A stretch of DNA of 64,000 bases from Campylobacter sp. RM16704 (GTDB lineage Bacteria > Campylobacterota > Campylobacteria > Campylobacterales > Campylobacteraceae): contig NZ_CP007769.1 in NCBI RefSeq assembly GCF_000816245.1, forward strand, positions 1,024,464-1,088,463. The letters are read 5' to 3'. Made by a program: the position numbers and the translations under genes. The notes under the pieces were generated by a model, which worked only from the letters and a program-made list of their open reading frames with translations, did no database searches and had not been told where the DNA came from. Positions 26,896-37,264 of this stretch are shown one piece after another (within the stretch, counting starts at the first letter, position 1; each line of letters begins with the position of its first letter).

Positions 26896-28023
26896 TTAGT
26901 GCAGTTTAGACCAAACTGATCTTTTCCAACCTATAGCAAAAATACTTAAGATAGCAAAGAATATCATGATATAAATTCCAATTTGTTCTCTTTCTTCTTT
27001 TTTACTATCACCGACTTTTTCAAGATAACTAATAACCTGTGTTTGTGCTTTTTCATTTAAACCAACTCTTGGCATAGCTGTGCCGTGAATTTTCTTTTGA
27101 GGTTCATTAATGAAAATTTCAAGATAATGTTCTCCTTTAGAACGAATCATCATAGACAAATCCGGAGGGGTCATACCAAGATAATTTTTCAAATCATTCA
27201 TATTTGAACTTGAAACAAAACCATCATATTTTACATCATGACATCTACCACATGCATTTTCAAATGTATGTTTGTTTTTAGCAAAATCAAATTCTTTAGC
27301 AATCAAGGCAGTTTTTGCTTGCTCTGAAAGTTCTTGATTTTTAGCATATTTTTCTTCTAAATCTGCTTTTAATTTTGCATCAAATTCTTTTTCATACTCA
27401 CTAGCTGTATTCTTGAAAAATGCGATCAAATCTGCTAAATCTTGATTATCTTGTGCTTCATCACCACTTAAAGGATAAGCAGGCATCAAGAATGGATTTT
27501 CATCATTAAATTTATGTGAAATTTGCAAAGCCTTAACCGGATCAATAATCAATGCAGTTAAAAATTTCTCATCATAAATAGCACCAGCATCACTTAAATC
27601 AGGAGGTGTTACACCTAAAGAAGAATCTGTGATAGTAGCAGGAATTCCAGCAGCTTTTACACCATGACATGCAATACAATTTCCTTCGAAAAGTTCTTTT
27701 CCTTTTTGTGTATTACCTTTGCTAAAATCAATTTTTGCAATTTTTTCCCATAACTGTTTAGTTGCTTCTTCTTGATTTTTAGCAAGCTCCAATGCTTTTT
27801 GTGCGTTAATGATAGCTTTTTCACTTCCTGAAGCATTTATATCTATTAAAGCTTTTTCTTTCAAAGCAACTTCATCTTTGGTAAATTCCGCATCAGCTTT
27901 TGCAAAGTCAAAATTAACCGGAGTTGAAGGAGGATTCATTACTGAATGAGCATATGGCTCAACCCCCCAATAAACTAAACCTGTGAAAAAGACAACTACA
28001 AAAAATATTTTTAATTCTCTCAT
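26896..28023 (-). CDS. petC: Ubiquinol/menaquinol-cytochrome c reductase, di-heme cytochrome c subunit
   Basis: 375 aa from ATG 28023 (MRELKIFFVVVFFTGLVYWG), with AAAGGGGC upstream and 2 nt after petB; an upstream extension would lie inside petB. N-terminal TM anchor, two CxxCH heme sites (CIACHG near residue 124, CGRCHD near 259), and a C-terminal TM tail (IMIFFAILSIFAIGWKRSVW). It takes electrons from the Rieske protein in the bc1 complex. Two hemes rather than one is the epsilonproteobacterial form. Confidence 0.95.
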   Translation of the reverse strand: MRELKIFFVVVFFTGLVYWGVEPYAHSVMNPPSTPVNFDFAKADAEFTKDEVALKEKALIDINASGSEKAIINAQKALELAKNQEEATKQLWEKIAKIDFSKGNTQKGKELFEGNCIACHGVKAAGIPATITDSSLGVTPPDLSDAGAIYDEKFLTALIIDPVKALQISHKFNDENPFLMPAYPLSGDEAQDNQDLADLIAFFKNTASEYEKEFDAKLKADLEEKYAKNQELSEQAKTALIAKEFDFAKNKHTFENACGRCHDVKYDGFVSSSNMNDLKNYLGMTPPDLSMMIRSKGEHYLEIFINEPQKKIHGTAMPRVGLNEKAQTQVISYLEKVGDSKKEEREQIGIYIMIFFAILSIFAIGWKRSVWSKLH

Positions 28024-28025
28024 TA

Positions 28026-29270
28026 TTAGCCCCTTTTTCTTTCCATGATAGTGATAATTGGCAATACTACTAACAATAATAGTAAAAATACCATAGAAGC
28101 ATAAAATCCTATCCAAGCATTAACACCCGTTGGAGGAAGTTTTCCATAAACTGTTAGTACAATTAAATCTATCAATAACACCCAAAACCATACAAAAAAC
28201 ATTGGTCTTTCATGTGCTGGTTTTACTACATCACTTCTATCAAGCCAAGGCAATAAAAAGAATATAATTTGTGCTATACCAAATGCTGCAAGTCCTATAT
28301 CAAAAGCTTTAACACTTCCAATATCAAAGAAAAATCCTCTCAATACTTCATAACTCCATAAAAAATACCATTCAGGATAAATATGAGGTGGAGTTTTTAA
28401 AGAATTTGCAGGATCAAAATTAATTGGATCCATTGCAAAACTAAATTTAAAACATACCAAATAAAAAAAGAAAATCATAAATAAAGCAATATACATGAAG
28501 TCTTTAGCTAAAAATCCTGGCCAAAAAGGAATTACTTTAGAATTTTTTGTATCTCCTGCCAAATACTTCTCAGCTTCTAAATCAAAATCAATTTCTTCTG
28601 AAATTTCATTATTTACATGTGGAATTCTTAAAGAATAAAAATGAAAAGCTATAATTGCTAAAATTACAATTGGCAGTAAACACACATGAAGCATAAAAAA
28701 TCTTGTTAATGTTGGATCAGAAACTGCAAAATCGCCTCTTATCCAAACAACTAAAGCATCACCTATAAAAGGAATTCCGCCAAAAAGTTGTGTGATAACT
28801 TGTGCAGCCCAAAAACTCATTTGACCCCAAGGTAACATATATCCACTAAAAGCTTCAGCTGAAAATACAACAAATAAAAGCATACCACTAATCCAAATCA
28901 TCTCACGGCCCTTTTTATAGGAACCATAATAAATTCCTGTTAACATGTGAATATATATAATCAAAAATACAACCGAAGCAGCTACACCGTGCATATGACG
29001 CCAAAGCCAACCATATTCAACCTCTTGCATAATAGTTTTATTTACACTATCAAACGCCAAAGCCACATCTGGTTTGTAATACATAACCAAAAACAATCCA
29101 GATACAAATAAAATTACAAAAAGAGTAGTTAAAATAACACCCATTGCCCATAAAAAATTAATTTGTTTTGGTATCCAATACTTAGCCATTAAAACATCAA
29201 AAAGTTTATTTACAGCTAGTCTTTGATCAAGCCAATCTACAATACCATTAGCTTTTTTTATATGTGCCAT
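28026..29270 (-). CDS. petB: Cytochrome b subunit of the bc1 complex
   Basis: 414 aa, about eight TM helices. Heme-binding histidine pairs in WLWRHMHGVAASVVFLIIYIH-type and HVCLLPIVILAIIAFHFY segments; quinol site PEWYFLWSYEVLRG (PEWY motif) near residue 297. Quinol oxidation in the inner membrane. Lies 1 nt after petA and 2 nt before petC. Confidence 0.96.
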   Translation of the reverse strand: MAHIKKANGIVDWLDQRLAVNKLFDVLMAKYWIPKQINFLWAMGVILTTLFVILFVSGLFLVMYYKPDVALAFDSVNKTIMQEVEYGWLWRHMHGVAASVVFLIIYIHMLTGIYYGSYKKGREMIWISGMLLFVVFSAEAFSGYMLPWGQMSFWAAQVITQLFGGIPFIGDALVVWIRGDFAVSDPTLTRFFMLHVCLLPIVILAIIAFHFYSLRIPHVNNEISEEIDFDLEAEKYLAGDTKNSKVIPFWPGFLAKDFMYIALFMIFFFYLVCFKFSFAMDPINFDPANSLKTPPHIYPEWYFLWSYEVLRGFFFDIGSVKAFDIGLAAFGIAQIIFFLLPWLDRSDVVKPAHERPMFFVWFWVLLIDLIVLTVYGKLPPTGVNAWIGFYASMVFLLLLLVVLPIITIMERKRG

Positions 29271-29271
29271 A

Positions 29272-29775
29272 TTAAGCCTCCGCTATCATTTTTTTATATT
29301 CTGGACCTTCTTCACCTAATACTAATTTTGTTCCATCAATTCTAAAAGGAGGAATATCCAAAGGTCTTGGAGGAGGACCAAATACATTCTTACCGCTTGT
29401 ATCAAATTCGCCACCATGGCAAGCACATTTAAATAATTTTTCACTTGGTGCATAAGCTGGAATACAGCCTAAATGCGTACAAAGACCGATAACAACAGTA
29501 TAAGCAACATCACCTATAACTACGTCTCTATTGCTATCTTTTGCCATATCTGCATCTTTTTTTAATATAAAAATAGGTTTTTTACGCCACTCAATCGTTC
29601 TTAGCTCGCCCTCTTTCATGCCAGAAAGATCCACAGTAGTAACACCTGCTGCTTTCACGCTAGGGAGTGGATCCCAAGTTTTTTTCATCGCAACCAATGA
29701 AAAAGCACCACCCACAGCAGCTACTGTTCCAAAGGCAAAACCCATAAAGCTTCGTCTACTTTCAGATGTAGCCAT
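29272..29775 (-). CDS. petA: Rieske iron-sulfur subunit of the bc1 complex
   Basis: 167 aa. The N-terminus SRRSFMGFAFGTVAAVGGAF is a twin-arginine signal-anchor, as expected for Rieske proteins. The 2Fe-2S ligands are in CTHLGCIP and CACHGGEFD, followed by GPPPRPLDIPPF. First gene of petABC. SD AAAGGAAG precedes the ATG. Confidence 0.97.
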   Translation of the reverse strand: MATSESRRSFMGFAFGTVAAVGGAFSLVAMKKTWDPLPSVKAAGVTTVDLSGMKEGELRTIEWRKKPIFILKKDADMAKDSNRDVVIGDVAYTVVIGLCTHLGCIPAYAPSEKLFKCACHGGEFDTSGKNVFGPPPRPLDIPPFRIDGTKLVLGEEGPEYKKMIAEA

Positions 29776-29874
29776 TTTACTTCCTTTATATTTGATTTGT
29801 ATGTAAAATACAGCAGTTTATCTAAAAAATAATAAATTTTTTCTTTTGCAAAAAATTTTATTCCAACTTTATTT

Positions 29875-31161
29875 TTAAAATAAATATGTATTAATTTTTA
29901 CACCTAAAATTGCAAAAAATAATGTAATAGTACCAAACATAAAAGCGTATAAAAAATAGACTTTAAGTTTTATTTTTATATTATATTTTAGCAAAATCTC
30001 AAACCACAACAATGTAGATAAAGAACCTATAGGTGTAATTTTAGAACCTATGTTGCAACCTAAAATATGAATATAAATTAATTCCTTAATAGTAAAAAAA
30101 TCATTAAAATAGTCATTTAAAACCAAATTTCCAATCATAATAATTGGCAAATTATTAAAAATAGAGGAAAATATAGCTGAAGTAAATCCCAAGATTACTA
30201 ATCCTACAAACTCATAGTCAACCCAAAAATCTATCCATTTTAAAATAAGTTCATTACTAATTTCTTTATAAAACCCATACACAACAATGTATAAACCAAA
30301 ACTAAAAATCAAAATCCCCCATGGTGCTTTTTTTATAAATTTAATATTTATATTACTTTTATAATTTAATAGTAAAAAAATAAATGCACTAAACAGAGTA
30401 AACACGCCCATAGAAATATTTACTTTATCTATCAATAAAAGTCCAATAGTAAATACAACCAAACAACTCATATTAATCACAAAAATATTTTTACAATAAC
30501 TTGTATTAGTATCCAAAAAAACCACATTTTTAGGTAGAATTTTTCTGCCTAAAATATTACATATCAAAACAAAGACAGCAAAAGTTAAAATACTAGGCAT
30601 CAACATATTTTTAAAAAAATCTAAGAAATTTATATGAAAATATTTAGCTGTAATAATATTAGTCAAATTAGAAACAATTAAAGTATTTGATAAAAAATCA
30701 CAACAAAAACCTATAAATAATAAAAAATATATACATTTATATTTATCATTTTTGCTATCAAATTTAAATTTAGATATTATAGCTACAACTATAGGTGTAA
30801 CAACCAAAATAGCTCCATCATTACCTAATAAACTTGCCACAGCAGAAGTAAAAACCAACAAATGAAAAAGCATTCTGTTTAGATTAACACTATTTGTTCT
30901 TGTTATTGAAAATTTGATAATTTTAATAGAAATAAAATCAAAAAAACCGCTTTTTTCAAGTGCCAAAGAAATTAAAATTAATCCTATGAGAGTTAAAGAA
31001 CTATCCCAAATTAAATCAAATACAAAAAGCATATCTTGTATATTGATTTTATTAGTTATAAAACAAACTATAGCACCTAAAGTAGAATATACCCATATTG
31101 GAAAAGAAAAAGGACGCCAAAATAATAAAATTAGCGTCACTAAAAAAATTAACAAAACCAT
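29875..31161 (-). CDS. arsB: ArsB/NhaD-type anion or ion permease
   Basis: 428 aa, around eleven hydrophobic segments, beginning LIFLVTLILLFWRPFSFPIWVYSTLGAI as ArsB-type permeases do. LLGNDGAILVVTPIVVAI and FNNLPIIMIGNLVL are typical ion-transporter superfamily loops. In C. jejuni the gene at this position (Cj1187c) is called arsB. No arsR or arsC is nearby, so arsenite export is only an inference; another anion is possible. It lies 11 nt after mnmG. Confidence 0.8.
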   Translation of the reverse strand: MVLLIFLVTLILLFWRPFSFPIWVYSTLGAIVCFITNKINIQDMLFVFDLIWDSSLTLIGLILISLALEKSGFFDFISIKIIKFSITRTNSVNLNRMLFHLLVFTSAVASLLGNDGAILVVTPIVVAIISKFKFDSKNDKYKCIYFLLFIGFCCDFLSNTLIVSNLTNIITAKYFHINFLDFFKNMLMPSILTFAVFVLICNILGRKILPKNVVFLDTNTSYCKNIFVINMSCLVVFTIGLLLIDKVNISMGVFTLFSAFIFLLLNYKSNINIKFIKKAPWGILIFSFGLYIVVYGFYKEISNELILKWIDFWVDYEFVGLVILGFTSAIFSSIFNNLPIIMIGNLVLNDYFNDFFTIKELIYIHILGCNIGSKITPIGSLSTLLWFEILLKYNIKIKLKVYFLYAFMFGTITLFFAILGVKINTYLF

Positions 31162-31172
31162 TATTTTTTAAA

Positions 31173-33023
31173 TTATTTTTTTATCTTGATGTAAATATGT
31201 AAAATATCTAAAGCAGCAGGAGTAATACCACTAATTTGCGAAGCGGCAAAAATAGTTGGTGGATTAAATTTTTGTAATTTTTCTACTACTTCATTACTTA
31301 AACCGCTCACACTTTTAAAATCAAAATTTTCAGGAATTTTTACTTCGCTTAAATTTTTCATTTTTTCAATTTGCGTCTTTTGCATTGCTATATAATGATA
31401 ATATTTTGCTTCATTTAAAATTTCATTTAAAGAATATTCATCCATATTTGCAAACATTTCATCTAAGACTTTTAATTTTTCTATATTAAAACTTGCTCTT
31501 GCAACGATTTTTTGCAAACTTACTATAGAAGTAATTTTTTCTTCTTCTATATTTTGTAAAAATTCATTGTTTTGATTACTTGGTGTCCATGTGGTTTGAA
31601 GTAAAAATTTTAATCCTTTATCAACATTTTGTTTTATATTATCAATATATGCATAATCTTCTTGGTTTAAAAGTTTAAAATTATACCCATATTCTCCAAG
31701 TCTTAAAATAGCATTTTCTTCTCTTAAAAGCAGTCTATATTCTGCTCTTGAAGTAAACATTCTATAAGGCTCTTTAGTGCCTTTCATTACCAAATCATCG
31801 ATCAATACCCCTATATAAGCTTCATCACGCCTTAATACAAAAGGTTCTTTTTCATCAATTGCTAAAACTGCATTCACTCCAGCCATAAAACCTTGTGCTG
31901 CAGCTTCTTCATAACCAGTCGTTCCATTAATTTGTCCGGCACAATATAAATTTTTAATCTTTTTAGTTTCCAAGGTATGTTTTAATTCAGTTGGATCAAT
32001 ATAATCATATTCTATAGCATAACCAAAACGCGTAATTTTAGCATTTTCAAAACCCTTTACACTTCTTAGCATTGCAATTTGCACCTCATAAGGTAAAGAA
32101 GTAGAAAATCCATTGATATAATATTCTGTAGCATCTTTAGTTTGTGGTTCTATAAATAAATGGTGGCTTTCTTTATCACTAAAACGATTAATTTTATCTT
32201 CTATAGAAGGACAATATCTTGGTCCTATACCTTCAATTTGTCCAGTAAAAAGTGGAGCACGATAAAAATTACTTTTTATAATCTCATGAGTGGTAAGATT
32301 AGTTCTTGCTATATAACAAGGAAGTTGGTTAGGCTTAAATTTTTTTGTTCTAAAACTAAAAGCTTTGGGATTTTCATCTCCAGGTTGAATTTCTAAAACA
32401 CTAAAATCAATACTTTTAGCATCCACTCTTGGACAAGTCCCTGTTTTTAATCTTCCTACTTTCAAACCGCTTTGTTTTAAATACTCACCCAAATTTACAG
32501 AAGCAAGCTCACCTACCCTGCCTGCTTGAAGCTTAGTTTCACCTATATGAATAAGTCCATTTAAAAAAGTCCCAGTTGTAAGTATAATTTTTTTTGCAAA
32601 ATATGTATTTTCTAAATTTGTTTTAACACCCTTAAGCTCGTCATTTTCAACAATCAAAGACAAAGCTTGCTCTTGAGAAATTTCTAAATTTTCAAGCTTT
32701 AAAAGCTTATTTCTAGCACAAATTCTATAAGCATCCATATCAATTTGTGCTCTACTTCCACGCACTGCAACACCTTTGCTTTCATTTAAAATTCTAAATT
32801 GAATTCCAGCTTCATCAGTAATTTGCCCCATAAGTCCGCCCATAGCATCAAGCTCTTTTACTAAATGTCCTTTTGCTAAACCACCTATAGCAGGATTACA
32901 ACTTGCAGCACCAATTTGTTCGATTAAAGTAGTTAAAAGTAAAGTTTTTTTGCCCATTCTTGCAGCAGCAGCACTGGCTTCGACCCCAGCATGTCCACCA
33001 CCTATTACGATTATATCATACAT
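31173..33023 (-). CDS. mnmG: tRNA uridine-5-carboxymethylaminomethyl modification enzyme, FAD subunit
   Basis: 616 aa. With MnmE it modifies the wobble uridine of several tRNAs. N-terminal FAD motif [21 protein letters not shown] at about residues 4-24; signatures [22 protein letters not shown] and [17 protein letters not shown] are diagnostic; C-terminal helical MnmE-binding domain ends [16 protein letters not shown]. Divergent from ribE. Confidence 0.98.
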   Translation of the reverse strand: MYDIIVIGGGHAGVEASAAAARMGKKTLLLTTLIEQIGAASCNPAIGGLAKGHLVKELDAMGGLMGQITDEAGIQFRILNESKGVAVRGSRAQIDMDAYRICARNKLLKLENLEISQEQALSLIVENDELKGVKTNLENTYFAKKIILTTGTFLNGLIHIGETKLQAGRVGELASVNLGEYLKQSGLKVGRLKTGTCPRVDAKSIDFSVLEIQPGDENPKAFSFRTKKFKPNQLPCYIARTNLTTHEIIKSNFYRAPLFTGQIEGIGPRYCPSIEDKINRFSDKESHHLFIEPQTKDATEYYINGFSTSLPYEVQIAMLRSVKGFENAKITRFGYAIEYDYIDPTELKHTLETKKIKNLYCAGQINGTTGYEEAAAQGFMAGVNAVLAIDEKEPFVLRRDEAYIGVLIDDLVMKGTKEPYRMFTSRAEYRLLLREENAILRLGEYGYNFKLLNQEDYAYIDNIKQNVDKGLKFLLQTTWTPSNQNNEFLQNIEEEKITSIVSLQKIVARASFNIEKLKVLDEMFANMDEYSLNEILNEAKYYHYIAMQKTQIEKMKNLSEVKIPENFDFKSVSGLSNEVVEKLQKFNPPTIFAASQISGITPAALDILHIYIKIKK

Positions 33024-33146
33024 ATTTTGACCCCATTTTTATAAAAAGGCAAAAATTATATAATATTTTTTAAAATAAAATACTAAAAATACTTTTTGAA
33101 ATTTAAAAGTTTTAGATAAAATCCCATAAAAACTAAAAGGTATTGA

Positions 33147-33755
33147 ATGTTTAATGGATTAATCCGCGAATTAGCCTTTGTTAAATCATATCAAAATAAC
33201 ACTTTAAGATTAAAAGCAAACTACAAACCAAAACTAGGCGATAGTATAGCAGTCAATGGTGCGTGTTTGAGCGTAACAAAACTTTTTGATGATGGTTTTA
33301 ATCTTGAACTTTCTTATGAAACAAGAACTCACATAGCTATTGAAAATTTAAAAGATTATGTGCATATTGAGCCTGCATTAGCTTATGGTGATAAGATAGA
33401 TGGACATTTAATACAAGGACATATTGATGGTATAGGTGAAATTACTAATATTTCTACAAAAGAAAATGGGGTTGATTTTTATATTAAATGTCCTGATGAT
33501 ATACAAATTTATATGGCAAATAAAGCAAGCGTAGCCATAGATGGAGTAAGTTTAACCATAAATGAAGTTTTAAAAGATGGTATTCGTTTAACTATCATTC
33601 CTATAACTTTTAAAGAAACCTTGTTTAAAAGCTACATTATAGGAAGGCGTGTTAATATAGAAAGTGATCTTTTAGCAAGATACATATATAGACAATTAAA
33701 TTATAAAAAAGAAATCTCATGGCAACAAATAGACAAGATCACATCACTTTATTAG
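33147..33755 (+). CDS. ribE: Riboflavin synthase alpha chain
   Basis: 202 aa. Two lumazine-binding repeats: MFNGLIRELAFV with GDSIAVNGACLSVT, then GHLIQGHIDGIGEI with VAIDGVSLTINEV. Dismutates 6,7-dimethyl-8-ribityllumazine to riboflavin. No FMN riboswitch is seen upstream. Its C-terminal 12 codons overlap the YfiH-family start by 37 nt. Confidence 0.96.
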   Translation: MFNGLIRELAFVKSYQNNTLRLKANYKPKLGDSIAVNGACLSVTKLFDDGFNLELSYETRTHIAIENLKDYVHIEPALAYGDKIDGHLIQGHIDGIGEITNISTKENGVDFYIKCPDDIQIYMANKASVAIDGVSLTINEVLKDGIRLTIIPITFKETLFKSYIIGRRVNIESDLLARYIYRQLNYKKEISWQQIDKITSLY

Positions 33756-34387
33756 AAAATGATTTTGTTAAGGCTTTTATGGCTTTTGATCGAGATTATA
33801 ATGTTTTTAGAGCAAAGATTCATGGCAATATTTTTCCTTGGGAAAATTCTATAACAAAATGTGTATTTTTAGACCAAATTCATTCTAACATCATTACTCA
33901 TTATAATAAAGATTTTTCTTTTAATGCTGATGGGGTAATTAGTAATGAGAAAAGTATAGCTTTGTGTATTTTAAGTGCTGATTGTTTGCCTTTGCTATTA
34001 TATGATGATGAAAATAAAGCTATAGCGGCATTACATTCTGGCAGAAAAGGGTGTTTTGAAAATATCTTAAAAGAAGCTGTTTTGAATATGCAAGAAAGTT
34101 TCAATACTCAAACAAAAAATTTAAAACTTATCATTTCAGCAGGAATTTGTGCTAAAAATTATGAGATTAGTGGTAAAATTTTAGACTATAGCAAAGAAAA
34201 TTTTGCACCTTTTTTACATGAAAATAAACTTAATTTAAAAGCATTAGTTAAATTCCAGGCAAAAGAATTAGGAATTAAAAATATTTTTGACATTAATCTT
34301 TGCACTTTTGATGATGAAAGATTTTTTTCTTACAGAAAAAATCAAACCACAAAACGCATTACTAGTGTAATTTATTTAAAGGATTAA
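33719..34387 (+). CDS. YfiH/PgeF family (laccase-domain) protein
   Basis: 222 aa. The metal-site residues are visible: FLDQIHSN (first His), CILSADCLPLLLYD (Cys) and ALHSGRKGCFENIL (second His). Members act on purine nucleosides or correct cell-wall precursor errors (PgeF). The start lies inside ribE; a shorter start at 33780 would cut the first strand, so the long one is preferred. It matches Cj1217c by context next to riboflavin synthase (Cj1218c). Confidence 0.88.
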   Translation: MATNRQDHITLLENDFVKAFMAFDRDYNVFRAKIHGNIFPWENSITKCVFLDQIHSNIITHYNKDFSFNADGVISNEKSIALCILSADCLPLLLYDDENKAIAALHSGRKGCFENILKEAVLNMQESFNTQTKNLKLIISAGICAKNYEISGKILDYSKENFAPFLHENKLNLKALVKFQAKELGIKNIFDINLCTFDDERFFSYRKNQTTKRITSVIYLKD

Positions 34388-34388
34388 A

Positions 34389-34595
34389 ATGTATGAAGTA
34401 AAAAATCTACTTGCTTTAAAAATTTTACAAAAAGCTAAAGAATTTGGCGATAATGACTTAAGCAATGAACTTTTAATTTCCCAAATACTAAATCACACTC
34501 TACAAACTTTAAACCAAAGCGATACCAAAGAACTTAATAAAGTTATCACAACACTTATAAACGCCAAAGAAAAAGCTAAAATGAGCAACAAATAA
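34389..34595 (+). CDS. Small hypothetical protein
   Basis: 68 aa, soluble, predicted helical, Leu/Lys/Asn-rich, no Cys, no TM. It begins 1 nt after the YfiH stop with SD AAAGGA, so it is very likely translated as the third gene of ribE-yfiH-this. I do not recognise a domain. It converges on dccS with 2 nt between stops. Confidence 0.7.
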   Translation: MYEVKNLLALKILQKAKEFGDNDLSNELLISQILNHTLQTLNQSDTKELNKVITTLINAKEKAKMSNK

Positions 34596-34597
34596 CT

Positions 34598-35821
34598 TTA
34601 GTTTTTCCAAGTTAAAATGAATTTGGTTCCTTTATTTAATTCACTTTCTACTTTTATATTTATATGATGATTTTTACAAATTTTATTTACCAAAGAAAGT
34701 CCTATGCCAAACCCACCTTGACTTTCATTAAATCTTGAATATCTTTCAAAAATATTAGACAAATTTTCTTTTGCTATGCCACATCCGCTATCTTCTATTA
34801 TAAGTTTTTGCTCTAAAAGTATAATTCTTATTTGACCATTTCTTCTATTGTATTTAATTGCATTATTAATAAGATTATCAAACATCTTAAAAAATTGCTC
34901 CTTACTGGCATAAATTTTTCCCTCGTTTTTTAAGATAAGATCTAAATTAATATTTTTTTGTTCTAAAAATATCTTAAAATATTCCATTCTATCTTGAATT
35001 AAATCTTTTAAGATAATCCAATCTTTTTTGGTTTCATAAACTTGAGAGAAATTTAAAAAAGTTAAATCAGAATATAAATGATTCAATGTTAAAGCAGCTA
35101 TTTTTATACGTTTTAAAACTTTAATTTCTTCAAAACTATTTTTTCTCTCTAAACTTTCAACACTCATCAGTATAGCACTAATAGGAGTATTAATTTCATG
35201 AGTAGTATCTTTTATAAAATTATTTAAAAATCTTATTCTCATTTCTAAGGGCTTGAGAGCAAATTTAAGTATCAAATACCCCATTATACTTACAAAAATC
35301 AAAGAAAAAACCATAGCTAAAGCTACTTTAAATCTTATAAATGCAAGTTCTTTGGATATATCATTACCTTCAATTAAAACTTTTAAACGATTTACATTAC
35401 CTAGTTTTTCTAAAACATCTTGTTCATTATAATTACCCAATAACAAACTATTTAAATTTACATCAGCTACATAAATTAAAGTATTGCTATTATAAATACT
35501 AGTATCATTTAATTGAAAAAATGTAGTTTGTGCGGGTAAATTAAGATTGGAAAAATATACTTTAGTTCTATCAAAAATAGCAAATTTTATTTTTGTGATT
35601 TTAGAAATTTTTTCAGCACTTTTTTCTATAGGCTCAAAACGATCTTTTTGCATTTGTAAAATTACAAAACGATGTTCTTGTTTTAATTTTAATGTATAAT
35701 TATTTATTAAATCTTCTATTAATTTTGTATACCATATTCCAAAAAGTATTATAAGAATACTTCCTATGCTTATCAAATATAAAGAGAGAATTTGCCACGC
35801 GACGCGTTTGGCTTCATACAT
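34598..35821 (-). CDS. dccS: Sensor histidine kinase, probable DccS
   Basis: 407 aa. Membrane-anchored sensor: TM1 at about 14-34, periplasmic loop to about 160, TM2 at about 168-190. Cytoplasmic HisKA with H-box TTHEINTPISAILMS (phosphorylated His), N-box NNAIKYN, G1 DSGCGIA and G2 GFGIGLSLV. It overlaps the response-regulator gene by 8 nt. Identity as DccS rests on position beside a DccR-like regulator and a Cj1224-like hemerythrin; the DccRS system acts in stationary phase and colonisation in C. jejuni. Confidence 0.85.
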   Translation of the reverse strand: MYEAKRVAWQILSLYLISIGSILIILFGIWYTKLIEDLINNYTLKLKQEHRFVILQMQKDRFEPIEKSAEKISKITKIKFAIFDRTKVYFSNLNLPAQTTFFQLNDTSIYNSNTLIYVADVNLNSLLLGNYNEQDVLEKLGNVNRLKVLIEGNDISKELAFIRFKVALAMVFSLIFVSIMGYLILKFALKPLEMRIRFLNNFIKDTTHEINTPISAILMSVESLERKNSFEEIKVLKRIKIAALTLNHLYSDLTFLNFSQVYETKKDWIILKDLIQDRMEYFKIFLEQKNINLDLILKNEGKIYASKEQFFKMFDNLINNAIKYNRRNGQIRIILLEQKLIIEDSGCGIAKENLSNIFERYSRFNESQGGFGIGLSLVNKICKNHHINIKVESELNKGTKFILTWKN

Positions 35822-36479
35822 AACAATACCCTCTTCCTCTTTGATTAATAATACTATCTTTACCCAAAAGTTTTCTCAAATTTTTCACATAAGCTCTTAA
35901 ACTAAGTTCGCTTGGTTCTTGATCGTACTCCCAAATTTCTTCGAAAATATAAGCTGTATCTATAAATTTTCCTTTATTTTTTAACAACAAAGATAAAAGT
36001 TTTAATTCTTTTAAAGGTAAAGACAAAGGTTTATCGCCTTTATATAAAGTCTGAGAAACAAGTGCAAATTTAAAGCCATTTCCCAAATCCTCATAATCTT
36101 CATTTTTATGAGCAAAAGAGCGTTTTAAAATAGCATTAATTCTGATTTTTAATTCCTCTAACTCAAAAGGTTTTTTAATATAATCATCACAGCCACTTTC
36201 AAAACCTTTTTGTAAATCTATTGTGGTATTTAAAGAAGTCATAAAAATTGCTGGAGTATATTTACCCGACTCTCTTAAATTTTTAAGAATACTAAAACCA
36301 TCTCCTAAAGGAACTTTTACATCTAAAATCCATAAGTCAAAATTTTTCTCATATGCTTTATCTTGTGCTTCTTGAGCATTATCCACTAAAGTTACACTAA
36401 AACCTTCTTCCTCTAAAAATTCACTAACAATTTCTCCTAAATTAATATCATCTTCTAGTAAAAGAATTTGAGTTGCCAT
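35814..36479 (-). CDS. dccR: OmpR-type response regulator, probable DccR
   Basis: 221 aa. Receiver domain with acidic pair EDD (residues 8-10), acceptor Asp53 in LWILDVKVPLGDG, Thr in IFMTS and Lys in IKKPFELEEL. C-terminal winged helix (SLRAYVKNLRKLLG, then INQRGRGYCYV) characteristic of OmpR/PhoB. First gene of dccRS; divergent from the hemerythrin gene. Two-component genes this close to hemerythrins suggest co-evolved location, not proven regulation. Confidence 0.88.
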   Translation of the reverse strand: MATQILLLEDDINLGEIVSEFLEEEGFSVTLVDNAQEAQDKAYEKNFDLWILDVKVPLGDGFSILKNLRESGKYTPAIFMTSLNTTIDLQKGFESGCDDYIKKPFELEELKIRINAILKRSFAHKNEDYEDLGNGFKFALVSQTLYKGDKPLSLPLKELKLLSLLLKNKGKFIDTAYIFEEIWEYDQEPSELSLRAYVKNLRKLLGKDSIINQRGRGYCYV

Positions 36480-36556
36480 TTTTAACCTTTTTAAAAAATT
36501 ATATTTATTTTATATTAAAATTAAAATGAATTTATCATATCTAAAGAATATTATTT

Positions 36557-36562
36557 TATAAT
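36557..36562 (+). promoter_or_regulatory. -10 element of the first hemerythrin gene
   Basis: TATAAT located 31 nt before the ATG at 36594. Confidence 0.6.
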
Positions 36563-36593
36563 ACTAGTTATTTTAATACATTAGGGAACTTTT

Positions 36594-37184
36594 ATGCTAC
36601 CTGAATGGGATCAAAAATATAGCATTAACAATCCAAAAATAGATCTTCAACATCAAAAACTTTTTGAATTAGCAGCAAAAGTTGAAGAATTTTCTGATAG
36701 ATCTATTTATCAAATAGAATTAAAAAAAATTATCGCAGATTTTTTTAATTATATAAAAATTCATTTTCAAGATGAAGAAACTTATATGCATGAAATAAAT
36801 TATCCATACCTAAGCCAACATAAACTAATGCATAAACAAATCACTCATTCTATGATAAAACTAATACAAAATATAAAAAGCACTAACGATTTAAAAGAAA
36901 AACTTTATACAATAGTTAATTCATGGCTTATAGAACACATTCTTCAACATGATGCAATGATAGAATACTGGAGAAAAAATACTCATGAAAAAAATCAAAA
37001 AAATAATTCCGATAAAGAAGAAACAATAAAACCTAGAATTTTCTCATATCAATGCCAGTGTGAAGGAAGAATACACAAAATATCCTATGAAATTCATTTA
37101 AAAATACAATATTCTAAAGCGAAATTTAAATGCAAAAAATGCTTAACCGATTTAGTTTATTGTAAAGATTTAACTGAAAATTAA
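36594..37184 (+). CDS. herB: Hemerythrin domain protein with C-terminal Cys-rich module (first copy)
   Basis: 196 aa. Residues 1-130 are a bacteriohemerythrin: LQHQKLFEL, FQDEETYMHEI, HKLMHKQITHSM and HILQHDAMIEYW supply the His/Glu/Asp di-iron ligands. Residues about 150-196 add a CxC and a CxxC (CQCEGRIHKI, FKCKKCL) that may bind a metal. In C. jejuni, hemerythrins HerA/HerB protect oxygen-sensitive Fe-S oxidoreductases. SD TTAGGGAA precedes the ATG. Related to the next gene in tandem. Confidence 0.88.
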   Translation: MLPEWDQKYSINNPKIDLQHQKLFELAAKVEEFSDRSIYQIELKKIIADFFNYIKIHFQDEETYMHEINYPYLSQHKLMHKQITHSMIKLIQNIKSTNDLKEKLYTIVNSWLIEHILQHDAMIEYWRKNTHEKNQKNNSDKEETIKPRIFSYQCQCEGRIHKISYEIHLKIQYSKAKFKCKKCLTDLVYCKDLTEN

Positions 37185-37239
37185 TGAAAATTAATCTTAT
37201 TTTAAAATAATGCAAATTATAATTTTTTCAGAAAATCTT

Positions 37240-37245
37240 TATAAT
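37240..37245 (+). promoter_or_regulatory. -10 element of the second hemerythrin gene
   Basis: TATAAT, 20 nt before the ATG at 37265, so the second copy appears to have its own promoter. Confidence 0.6.
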
Positions 37246-37264
37246 AGTGCATTAAGGAATGAAT

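Noticed and set aside
28024-28116. N-terminal extension of petC into petB
   Set aside because: Signal-anchor sequence and SD both fit ATG 28023.
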